Shown: positions 9,301 through 15,947 of the stretch, in pieces
Numbering within the stretch: position 1 is the stretch's first letter
Layout of the letters: each line of letters begins with the position of its first letter
NCBI GenBank assembly: GCA_964537285.1
Contig: CAZHZT010000071.1
Coordinates: 1 to 29,091, forward strand
Source of the DNA: CAZHZT01 sp964537285
GTDB taxonomy: Bacteria; Bacteroidota; Bacteroidia; Chitinophagales; Saprospiraceae
Direction of reading: 5' to 3'
Length of the DNA stretch: 29,091 bases
Program-made: the position numbers and the translations under genes
The notes under the pieces: model-generated
Databases searched by the model: none
Told to the model about the DNA's origin: nothing
What the model saw: the letters and a program-made list of their open reading frames with translations, nothing else

Positions 9301-9320
9301 GGGATTAGGCAATTAATAAG

Positions 9321-9463
9321 CTACCCAAATTTTGCGAAGTAATTTTTTTCTCAGGCTAGGCGGAAAACGTAGGCATAACTTGTCCCGAATGCCTTCGGGA
9401 CCCAAAGGTACGGCGAGGCTTTCCAACACAGCCTGAGGAAAAAAGGACAAGTAAAATGGGTAG
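9321..9463. repeat. 143-bp imperfect palindrome with nested GTCCCGAA hairpin
   Basis: Outer arms CTACCC/GGGTAG (9321-9326/9458-9463) and a near-perfect inner pair at 9343-9357/9430-9444 (core CTCAGGCT/AGCCTGAG) enclose a perfect 8-bp hairpin GTCCCGAA-TGCC-TTCGGGAC (9382-9401). The 28-bp stretch 9373-9400 recurs at 21253-21280 with two mismatches. It occupies most of the ruvX-def spacer and has no reading frame. It is probably a dispersed intergenic repeat. Confidence 0.8.
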
Positions 9464-9526
9464 GGTATTATTTTCCTGATCCCTAAAATAACTTTTATTG
9501 AATTTTTTAATCGTAGATACTTAAAA

Positions 9527-10081
9527 ATGATACTTCCTATTTATGCTTACGGACAGCCGGTTCTGAAGAAAAAAGCAGAACCCATTGATCCGGCCTATCC
9601 GGAGCTGAAAGAGTTAGTCGCTAATATGTGGGAAACGATGGAAGCATCCAATGGCGTCGGTTTAGCTGCTCCTCAAATTGGAAAATCCCTTCGCTTGTTT
9701 ATTATCGATTCGAGTAAAATGATGGAAGAAGGAGAGGAGGATCAGGGCATTAAAAAAACATTTATTAATGCCGAGAAAGTCGAAGAAGGTGGATCCAATT
9801 GGGAATATGAAGAAGGTTGCCTGAGCATTCCCGAAGTCTATGGCGATGTGAAACGGCCCGAACAAATACGCCTGCGTTATCAGGATGAAGAATTTAATAC
9901 TTACGAAGAGGTGTTTACCGGGGTCACTGCGCGAGTTATTCAGCACGAATACGATCATATCGAGGGCAAGCTGTTTATCGATTACCTCAAACCACTTAAG
10001 AAACGCCGTATCAACAGAAAACTAGAAGAGATAAAGAAGGGCGATATTGATGTTAGCTACAAAATGAAGTTTTACAAATAA
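9527..10081 (+). CDS. def: Peptide deformylase
   Basis: It removes the formyl group from the N-terminal methionine of new proteins in the cytoplasm. All three family motifs are present: GVGLAAPQ at 43-50, EGCLS at 96-100 (metal ligand Cys98) and QHEYDH at 139-144 (ligands His140 and His144, catalytic Glu141). At 184 residues it is of type I length, with an acidic insert at about 67-73 (EEGEEDQ) typical of Bacteroidota forms. The ATG at 9527 is the first in frame and fits the MILPIYAYGQPVL start of the family. The last six codons including the stop lie inside the left arm of a 72-bp perfect palindrome, so the tail of the mRNA folds back on itself. Confidence 0.98.
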   Translation: MILPIYAYGQPVLKKKAEPIDPAYPELKELVANMWETMEASNGVGLAAPQIGKSLRLFIIDSSKMMEEGEEDQGIKKTFINAEKVEEGGSNWEYEEGCLSIPEVYGDVKRPEQIRLRYQDEEFNTYEEVFTGVTARVIQHEYDHIEGKLFIDYLKPLKKRRINRKLEEIKKGDIDVSYKMKFYK

Positions 10082-10135
10082 TGAAAAAAGCAGTGGGCCG
10101 ACCCACTGCTTTTTTCATTATTTGTAAAACTTCAT
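10064..10135. terminator. 72-bp perfect palindrome, bidirectional terminator between def and rnhA
   Basis: Arms of 34 bp (10064-10097 and 10102-10135) are perfectly complementary around CCGA. The GC-rich core GCAGTGGG/CCCACTGC is flanked by A6 and T6, giving a U tract in both directions, as expected between convergent genes. The left arm includes the final def codons and the right arm is an exact inverted copy of them, ending one base before the rnhA stop. Confidence 0.95.
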
Positions 10136-10136
10136 C

Positions 10137-10772
10137 TTATTTCCTGCCAAAATCGGCCGGAATTTCTCCCCATTCCTCAGTGTTCCATTTTATAATAGGA
10201 TTGCTGAAAGTGTTGTTGTGCAACCAGATTTCAGCTCTTTTAATAAGGCCGAGTAAGTGCTCCGTTTCAGGGGTGCGTTTCAGCTTCGTTTTGGCCTTTT
10301 TTTGTCTGATCCAGCCCATAGCGATCTTAGAATCTGAATAAATTGGAGTAGAAGGATCTTCTTTGCGCTGCAATAAAGCCAGTGCATGGACAATTGCTAA
10401 AAACTCACCGATGTTGTTGGTTCCTCTGCCGAAAGGGCCTGCATGGAAAATTTCATCCCCACTTTGAGTATCAACCCCCCTGTATTCCATTTTGCCTGGA
10501 TTACCGCTGCATGCAGCATCCACGCTCCAGCTATTCCATTTAATCTCCGGGTGCGAAGCCGGACTGACGATAGGTTTGGGAGCAGAGGCTTTCGAGGAGA
10601 TGAAGTCCTTATAGTTTTGGTGAAAAGCTTCTTCCGCTGTCTCTTTTGTAGGAAAGGATTTATACTTGGCACCAGAATAGTTTTTTATTTGCGCCTGGCA
10701 CTCTGCCCAACTTTCATAAATGCCTGGATCATGCCCTTGCCAGACTACGTAGTATTTTTTCTTTTTTGCCAT
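10137..10772 (-). CDS. rnhA: Ribonuclease HI with N-terminal viroplasmin-type domain
   Basis: A 211-residue protein that should cut the RNA strand of RNA-DNA hybrids. Residues 1-55 form a caulimovirus-viroplasmin/RNase H N-terminal hybrid-binding domain (KYYVVWQGHDPGIYESWAEC and YKSFPTKETAEEAF). The catalytic domain starts near residue 80, with acidic residues Asp85 (VDAACSGNPG), Glu123 (NNIGEFLAIVHAL), Asp147 (YSDSKIAMGW) and Asp207 in the C-terminal WGEIPADFGRK. This fusion architecture is common in Bacteroidota. It is the only leftward gene, convergent with def and divergent from the second T9SS protein gene. The stop overlaps nothing but lies one base beyond the palindrome. Confidence 0.95.
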   Translation of the reverse strand: MAKKKKYYVVWQGHDPGIYESWAECQAQIKNYSGAKYKSFPTKETAEEAFHQNYKDFISSKASAPKPIVSPASHPEIKWNSWSVDAACSGNPGKMEYRGVDTQSGDEIFHAGPFGRGTNNIGEFLAIVHALALLQRKEDPSTPIYSDSKIAMGWIRQKKAKTKLKRTPETEHLLGLIKRAEIWLHNNTFSNPIIKWNTEEWGEIPADFGRK

Positions 10773-10818
10773 TTAGATTTAGGTTAGAAATAAAGGAAGA
10801 AAGATAAGAGATATTTGG

Positions 10819-10826
10819 CAAAGATA
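10819..10826 (-). promoter_or_regulatory. Candidate -7 box for rnhA
   Basis: On the minus strand this reads TATCTTTG, an exact TAnnTTTG match, placing transcription start about 40 nt before the rnhA ATG. No good TTG -33 box is at the expected 19-20 bp, so confidence is limited. Confidence 0.4.
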
Positions 10827-10996
10827 AGCTAAGGAAAGTTTTTTTGTGGGAAACAAGTAGAAAATAGGCTTTTGTCGCCTATTGGCTATTTTAAGTTATT
10901 GTTAATTATGATAATAAAAAATGTAAAATAGGTTACCAAGAATAAGAAACAATGCTTAATTTCGGGGAAAAGAAAGTTTTTTAGATAGAGAAAAGG

Positions 10997-11024
10997 GTTT
11001 AACAAATAGACGTATCTGTTAAAC
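10997..11024. promoter_or_regulatory. Operator-like inverted repeat
   Basis: A perfect 8-bp inverted repeat GTTTAACA/TGTTAAAC with a 12-bp spacer, in the divergent spacer between rnhA and the second T9SS gene. Half-site length and spacing fit a dimeric regulator site, but no cognate regulator is adjacent. It could equally be a chance AT-rich palindrome. Confidence 0.3.
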
Positions 11025-11092
11025 TGACGAAATGAATGAGTAGTATTTTTGTGATTCGCTTTGAATTTATTTGGTGTGCTTAGAAACTTCAC

Positions 11093-11201
11093 GTTCTTTG
11101 ACAAATTGTGTGGAACTTCAAAATGATAAGCCTTGAATGCCCTTGTAGCTTAAAGGTTTATCATTTTGAAGTTCCATTTTCCACAATTTATGTCAAAGAA
11201 C
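11093..11201 (+). repeat. 109-bp palindromic element, copy B
   Basis: Identical to copy C (22939) except at four positions, all in the apical loop region. The left arm lacks two short stretches, TA and GAAAA, that the right arm carries, giving fixed bulges of 2 and 5 nt in an otherwise complementary stem. It lies about 270 bp before the second T9SS gene. Confidence 0.93.
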
Positions 11202-11467
11202 TAAACTTCAAAGACTATACCAAATTCATTATTTATTAACAAACACTTTCGATTCGGATGCATTTCATTTTCTAGTTGCCTTTGAAAGAGGAAGTCTTTT
11301 TTTAAGATAGTACGTGTTAACATGCTTCTTTCCAAGAGAACCCTTTTTCTTAAGTAACAGTCAAAAACTTATTTTTTGGCTCTTACTAAGAATAGAGACA
11401 AAATGAAATACACCTTTCAATTCGCTTAAAAGTCAAAACCATTTTATTAATCATTTAAAGTATAATT
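11202..11467. other. AT-rich leader of the second T9SS gene
   Basis: No coding sequence was found. The region is rich in T runs, and no complete TTG-N19-TAnnTTTG promoter was seen. The rest of the divergent spacer (10773-11092) holds only the rnhA -7 candidate and the inverted repeat at 10997. Confidence 0.4.
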
Positions 11468-14400
11468 ATGATTACTAGTTTTACGCAAAATTGGAAATCT
11501 TTATTAATGGCAGTATTAATGCTGCTAGGTGCACAGTGGGCTTCGGCACAGTGTGGCATCGAAATTACAAGTCCTTCCTCTGCTACTTACTTTGGGGCAC
11601 CTTCTTTTTTCAGTGGGGCCTTCAATGGAGAAAGTGCAGAGTTGGTAATACCAGTGGATACATCTGGTAGTCCTGAGTTTGGGTGTTTTGAATTCACCAA
11701 TGCAGCTGAAATGGCGGGCAAGATCGCATTGATCGATCGCGGTGGCTGTGCCTTTGATGTCAAGGCTCAAAATGCTCAAGACGCAGGCGCTATTGCGGCT
11801 ATCGTTTGTACCAATAATCCAGACCCTGCTTTTCAAATGCTGGGTAGTGCCGGTATCACCATCCCTGTGATCATGCTTTCCATGGCTGATTGCGATTTGA
11901 TCAAGGTAGATATGCCTGGCGTGGAAGGAACTTTCCAGGCTCCATTGGCTAATCAATCCACGATTTCAGCTTCAAATATTACAGACGGTACATGGACGGC
12001 TCCTGATCTACTGGAGGGTTTCGGAACTGTATTTAGTGGAGCAACACACGGAGCATGGTATCGTTATACGACGGCTTCGGAAGGTCTTTTGAATATTAAC
12101 TCTTGTGACAATGGCTCTGATACGCGTTTGATCGTCATTCCCGGAACAAACGGAGGCGAAGTGAGCGATAATGTACTTGCAGGAAATTATTTTGTAAGTG
12201 TAGATGCCTGTGATGATGGATCCGGTAATAACGGAGCTTCTGAGTTAAATCTCCTTACTTATGCGAACACTACTTACTACATTCACTGGGACAATGCACA
12301 GGACAGCACCGGCTTTGACTTTGATGTGAATCTTGGATCACTTCCTAATCTGGATATCACATTCTCAGTCGATATGTCGCTTGAAACTGTATCCAATGAT
12401 GGGGTTCACTTTGTGTGGGCAGATCCAAACGTAGGTGTTCCTTTGGATACATTGATGGAAGATCTGGGAGATGGTGTATGGGCGATCACGCTTCCTTTGA
12501 CCGCATTAGATACTATTGGTTATTTCTTTTCTAATGGGTTGCCTGATAATGTGATGAACTTTGAGACGGTTCCTGGAGAGTGCGGAGTGGATTCAGGAAT
12601 TGTTCCTGGTTTCTTTGTGCGTCCTTTAATTGCTGGTGTGAGCCCTAATCCTGGTTTGGTATGTTTTAGTTCTTGCGATCCATGCCCTCCGCCTGCATGT
12701 GCTAATCCGAATGCTATTATTTGTGACGATGTAGAAGGATATAATGTTGGAGACTTAGTGAGTGACCAGGCTACATTCTGGGAACCTTGGCCAAATACAG
12801 TTAGTGCTGAAGTTTCTGATGAGCAGGCATTCAGTGGTAATTTGTCAGTGAAAGTTGATGGAGGTCCTGGTGATGTAGATCAGTTATTGTTATTAGGTGA
12901 TTCTACAAGTGGTAATTACACCTTAAAGTGGAAATTCTACATTCCTGCCGGAAATGGTGGATATTACAACTTCCAGAAAATTCAGGATGACGCAGGGGGC
13001 GAGTTTGGTATGCAAATAGATTTCCAGCCAGACGGTACGGCCTCTCTTGATGCTACGGCAGAGAATGTAGTATCTTTCTCTTATACTCAAGACGCATGGA
13101 TCGATATAGTACATTTTATTGATTTGGATAATGATGTTATTCGTTTATTGGTAGAAGGAAATACTATTTTCGAATGGCAGTACAGTGCGACTACGTTTAG
13201 CGATGTACCAAGCTTGAAGCAACTGGGTGCGATCAACTTCTTCCCACTTGATAATAGCTACCTTTTCTACATTGATGATGTGGAGTTTGCTACTGTTGAG
13301 CCACAAATCTGTAATCCAGATGCTATTATCTGTGATGGTTTCGAATGGTACGCTGATCAGTCTACTACCGGCCCTCAAGCTGCTTACTGGAGTACTTGGA
13401 GTGGTAACCTAGGTGGTGCAGACGATGGTTTGGTAACTACTGAGCAAGCAGCTGATGGTTTGAATTCAATGTTGATTGCTGAAGGTCAAACTCAGGATGT
13501 ACTGTTGTTATTAGGTAACCAAACGGAAGGTCATTATCTATTGCGCTGGGATATGTTCATCCCTGCTGGAAAAACCGGTTATTTCAATGTACAAGAAGAC
13601 GAGATGCCTGGTGTTCAATGGAATTTGGAGGTATACCTTAACCGCGATAACAATAACCCGGGAGTGGGTGAATTGGACGGACTAGGTGTGACATTTAATT
13701 ATCCTGAAGGCCAGTGGTTTAGTGTTGTTCATGAAATCGATTTGGATAGTGACTTATTTGAAATGTGGGTAGATGGTGTATTTGTAGGTGCTTTACCTTA
13801 CACCGATAATGTAGGGGGGATCAACTTCTTCTCTGCAGATGATGATAATCGCTACTACATCGATAATGTAGAATTAATCGGCTTGCCTTCTTGTATGGAA
13901 GATGCCATTATCTGTGATCCTATCGAAGCATATCCTGAAGGCGCAGGTGTTTCTACTCAGGCTGCTTTCTGGGAACTTTGGCCAGGTGCTGAAGATGGTA
14001 CAGTAACTACAGAGCAAGCATTCAGCGGAACGAATTCTGTATTGATTGCTGAGGGGCAATTGGATGATATTTTATTATTATTAGGCAATCAAACAGAAGG
14101 AAGATTCGAATTGAGCTGGCAGTACTACATTCCTGCCGGAGCAACTGCTTACTGGAATATCCAAAATGAAGAAAATCCAGGACAACAGTGGAATATGGAT
14201 GTGTTCTTTAACCAGGATGGTGGTGCTGCAGGTACAGGTGTAATTCAGCAAACAGGCGAGACCTTCACATATCCTGAAGATCAGTGGTTCCAGATTTTCA
14301 TGATCATTGACCTGGATAATGACGTGTTATCCTTGGATATTGATGGAAATAATGTTACTGATTCCTATGCTTATCCTGATAACTTAGGTTCAATCAACTT

Positions 14401-15085
14401 CTTCTCTATCGATGGAGCGAACCGTTACTATATTGACGATGTATTATATCGTTCGCTTCCGTCTGTCATGAGTACTATTGATTTGACCTTAAACGTAGAT
14501 GCTGAACTACTTAATGATTTAGGTATCCTTGATCCTACAGGAATCTGGATAGCTGGTTCTTTCAATGGTTTTGTAGGAGAGCCAATGACTGATAATGGAG
14601 ATGAGACATATTCTGTTACATTAGCTGTTGAGCCTGAAACTACACATACTTACAAGTTCCAGAATGGTGAAGGCAACTGGGAGAATATTGACGTTTCTCA
14701 AGGCAGTGATTGTGTGACCGGAGCAAATAATGATCGCTTCATTGAAGTTGCTTCTGCAGATGTAGAGGTAGATCTTGTTTGTTACAACTATTGCATCACT
14801 TGCGATAATGTTGTTTCTACTAATGAAGCAGTATTCCAGAATGCGCTTTCAGTATTCCCGAATCCGGCTCAATCATCGGCATTCGTATCTTTTGCTTTCG
14901 AAACAGCTACAGATATTGAAATTCGTATGTTGAATAATCTTGGTCAAACGGTTAGCATGCAAAGCATCGACGGTGCACTTGAAGGCAATGCTCAGATTGA
15001 TCTAGATAATGTTCCTGCTGGTTTATATATGTTACAAGTTACTGACGGACAAAATCAGTTCGTAGAAAAATTAATTGTTGAGTAA
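11468..15085 (+). CDS. T9SS-exported protein with PA domain and three tandem lectin-like repeats
   Basis: A 1205-residue secreted protein. A signal peptide (1-28, ASAQ end) is followed by a protease-associated (PA) domain at about 40-150 with the typical GKIALIDRGGCAFDVKAQ pattern. A pre-peptidase-C-like beta domain follows (about 160-285). Then come an E-set-like segment and three tandem modules of about 190 residues at 413-610, 616-805 and 810-998. Each module opens with (P/D)xAIICD and carries LLLLG, YIPAG and a YYIDDV-type end; they look like concanavalin/laminin-G folds. A carbohydrate-binding E-set module (about 1002-1112) precedes a T9SS type A sorting domain (1126-1205, LSVFPNP start, FVEKLIVE end). 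No protease active site is visible, so binding of polysaccharide or surface is a more likely role than cleavage. It is monocistronic, closed by the hairpin at 15118. Confidence 0.92.
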   Translation: MITSFTQNWKSLLMAVLMLLGAQWASAQCGIEITSPSSATYFGAPSFFSGAFNGESAELVIPVDTSGSPEFGCFEFTNAAEMAGKIALIDRGGCAFDVKAQNAQDAGAIAAIVCTNNPDPAFQMLGSAGITIPVIMLSMADCDLIKVDMPGVEGTFQAPLANQSTISASNITDGTWTAPDLLEGFGTVFSGATHGAWYRYTTASEGLLNINSCDNGSDTRLIVIPGTNGGEVSDNVLAGNYFVSVDACDDGSGNNGASELNLLTYANTTYYIHWDNAQDSTGFDFDVNLGSLPNLDITFSVDMSLETVSNDGVHFVWADPNVGVPLDTLMEDLGDGVWAITLPLTALDTIGYFFSNGLPDNVMNFETVPGECGVDSGIVPGFFVRPLIAGVSPNPGLVCFSSCDPCPPPACANPNAIICDDVEGYNVGDLVSDQATFWEPWPNTVSAEVSDEQAFSGNLSVKVDGGPGDVDQLLLLGDSTSGNYTLKWKFYIPAGNGGYYNFQKIQDDAGGEFGMQIDFQPDGTASLDATAENVVSFSYTQDAWIDIVHFIDLDNDVIRLLVEGNTIFEWQYSATTFSDVPSLKQLGAINFFPLDNSYLFYIDDVEFATVEPQICNPDAIICDGFEWYADQSTTGPQAAYWSTWSGNLGGADDGLVTTEQAADGLNSMLIAEGQTQDVLLLLGNQTEGHYLLRWDMFIPAGKTGYFNVQEDEMPGVQWNLEVYLNRDNNNPGVGELDGLGVTFNYPEGQWFSVVHEIDLDSDLFEMWVDGVFVGALPYTDNVGGINFFSADDDNRYYIDNVELIGLPSCMEDAIICDPIEAYPEGAGVSTQAAFWELWPGAEDGTVTTEQAFSGTNSVLIAEGQLDDILLLLGNQTEGRFELSWQYYIPAGATAYWNIQNEENPGQQWNMDVFFNQDGGAAGTGVIQQTGETFTYPEDQWFQIFMIIDLDNDVLSLDIDGNNVTDSYAYPDNLGSINFFSIDGANRYYIDDVLYRSLPSVMSTIDLTLNVDAELLNDLGILDPTGIWIAGSFNGFVGEPMTDNGDETYSVTLAVEPETTHTYKFQNGEGNWENIDVSQGSDCVTGANNDRFIEVASADVEVDLVCYNYCITCDNVVSTNEAVFQNALSVFPNPAQSSAFVSFAFETATDIEIRMLNNLGQTVSMQSIDGALEGNAQIDLDNVPAGLYMLQVTDGQNQFVEKLIVE

Positions 15086-15117
15086 GCAATTCCTGTTTCA
15101 ACAAGAAATTGATTAAT

Positions 15118-15157
15118 AAAAGAGTAAGGTTTGCGTTCGCAAACCTTACTCTTTTTT
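15118..15157. terminator. Perfect 18-bp hairpin terminator
   Basis: Bases 15118-15135 pair with 15138-15155 with only a TT turn; A4 on the left and T6 on the right make it usable in both directions. It lies 32 bp after the T9SS stop. Confidence 0.92.
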
Positions 15158-15199
15158 ATTAGACTATTTCAGAATAAAGTCTAATAACCTAATCCCTTG

Positions 15200-15229
15200 T
15201 TGAAATAATACCATTATTCGCTATCTTTG
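15200..15229 (+). promoter_or_regulatory. Bacteroidota-type promoter of hemJ
   Basis: TTG (15200-15202), 19 bp, then TATCTTTG (15222-15229): an exact match to the TTG-N19-TAnnTTTG consensus. The start of transcription is expected about 6-8 bp after the -7 box, at roughly 15235-15237, directly before the ATG at 15239. The -33 box overlaps one arm of a 10-bp inverted repeat (15096-15105/15196-15205). Confidence 0.75.
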
Positions 15230-15238
15230 TATAAAAAG

Positions 15239-15805
15239 ATGACACTAACTGCTATTAGTATTTTAAAAGCTGTGCACGTTATAGGATTCGTAGCGTGGTT
15301 TGCGGGTCTTTTCTATTTGGTTCGCCTTTTTATCTATCATGTTGAAGCTGAAGTGAAGCCAGCTCAGGAAAAGGATATCCTTCAAAATCAATTTAAGCTT
15401 ATGGAGCAAAGGGTCTACAAGATAATTGTAAATCCTTCTATGATGCTTACCTGGACTGCCGGGATTACGATGCTCATCATTAATCCTTCTTATCTTTCTT
15501 CAGAAAATGGAACGCCAGGTTGGATGCATTTAAAGCTCACTTTGCTCGTTGTGTTACTGGCTTACCACCTTTACTGCAAGCGCATAATGAAAAACCTGGA
15601 TGCGGGAAAGAATACTTTTTCTCCCTTTCAACTTCGGCTATTCAATGAAGTCCCAACTCTTTTTCTTGTTACCATCTCCTTTATTGCCGTCTTAGGAAAG
15701 GCAGGGATATTGAATTATGCTTATCTGGGAATCGGGATTTTGGCTTTTGCTGGGATCGTTTATTTAGGGGCAAAATCGTATCAAAAAAGAAGAATGTCGA
15801 ATTAA
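15239..15805 (+). CDS. hemJ: HemJ-type protoporphyrinogen IX oxidase
   Basis: A 188-residue integral membrane protein of the HemJ (UPF0093) family, which oxidises protoporphyrinogen IX to protoporphyrin IX in haem synthesis. Family marks are the first helix ILKAVHVIGFVAWFAGLFYLVRLFIYH with conserved His13, the segment QFKLMEQRVYKIIVNPSM, the WMHLKL motif with Lys99, and RLFNEVPTLFL. About five membrane segments are visible (near 6-32, 58-82, 97-115, 135-155, 160-180). A TTG four codons upstream is in frame, but it forms the end of the promoter -7 box and cannot be in the transcript, so the ATG at 15239 is chosen. It stands alone between two strong hairpin terminators; no other haem gene is nearby. 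Confidence 0.92.
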   Translation: MTLTAISILKAVHVIGFVAWFAGLFYLVRLFIYHVEAEVKPAQEKDILQNQFKLMEQRVYKIIVNPSMMLTWTAGITMLIINPSYLSSENGTPGWMHLKLTLLVVLLAYHLYCKRIMKNLDAGKNTFSPFQLRLFNEVPTLFLVTISFIAVLGKAGILNYAYLGIGILAFAGIVYLGAKSYQKRRMSN

Positions 15806-15863
15806 TTTAAAAATACGCTTTAGAAGATGCGCGAAAGGGCGTCTTCTAAAGCGTATTTTTAAA
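15806..15863. terminator. Perfect 22-bp hairpin terminator of hemJ
   Basis: Arms 15806-15827 and 15842-15863 are fully complementary around a 14-nt loop, beginning at the very next base after the hemJ stop. A and T tracts flank the GC-bearing core on both sides. Confidence 0.93.
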
Positions 15864-15947
15864 ATTGTAAAAGAAAGAAGTAAAAAGCCTTCAATTTTCC
15901 TGATCCTTTACATCGGACCAACTTTATCATCATAAAAACTTATAGTT

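Noticed and set aside
10081..10341. Open frame starting at the def stop codon
   Set aside because: It begins inside the perfect palindrome and runs antisense to rnhA; a by-product of both.
8350..11201. Composite transposon formed by palindromes A and B
   Set aside because: No transposase and no target duplications were seen, and the cargo is housekeeping genes; kept only as an arrangement worth checking.
15227..15238. TTG start for hemJ four codons upstream
   Set aside because: The TTG is part of the -7 box and would lie before the transcription start.
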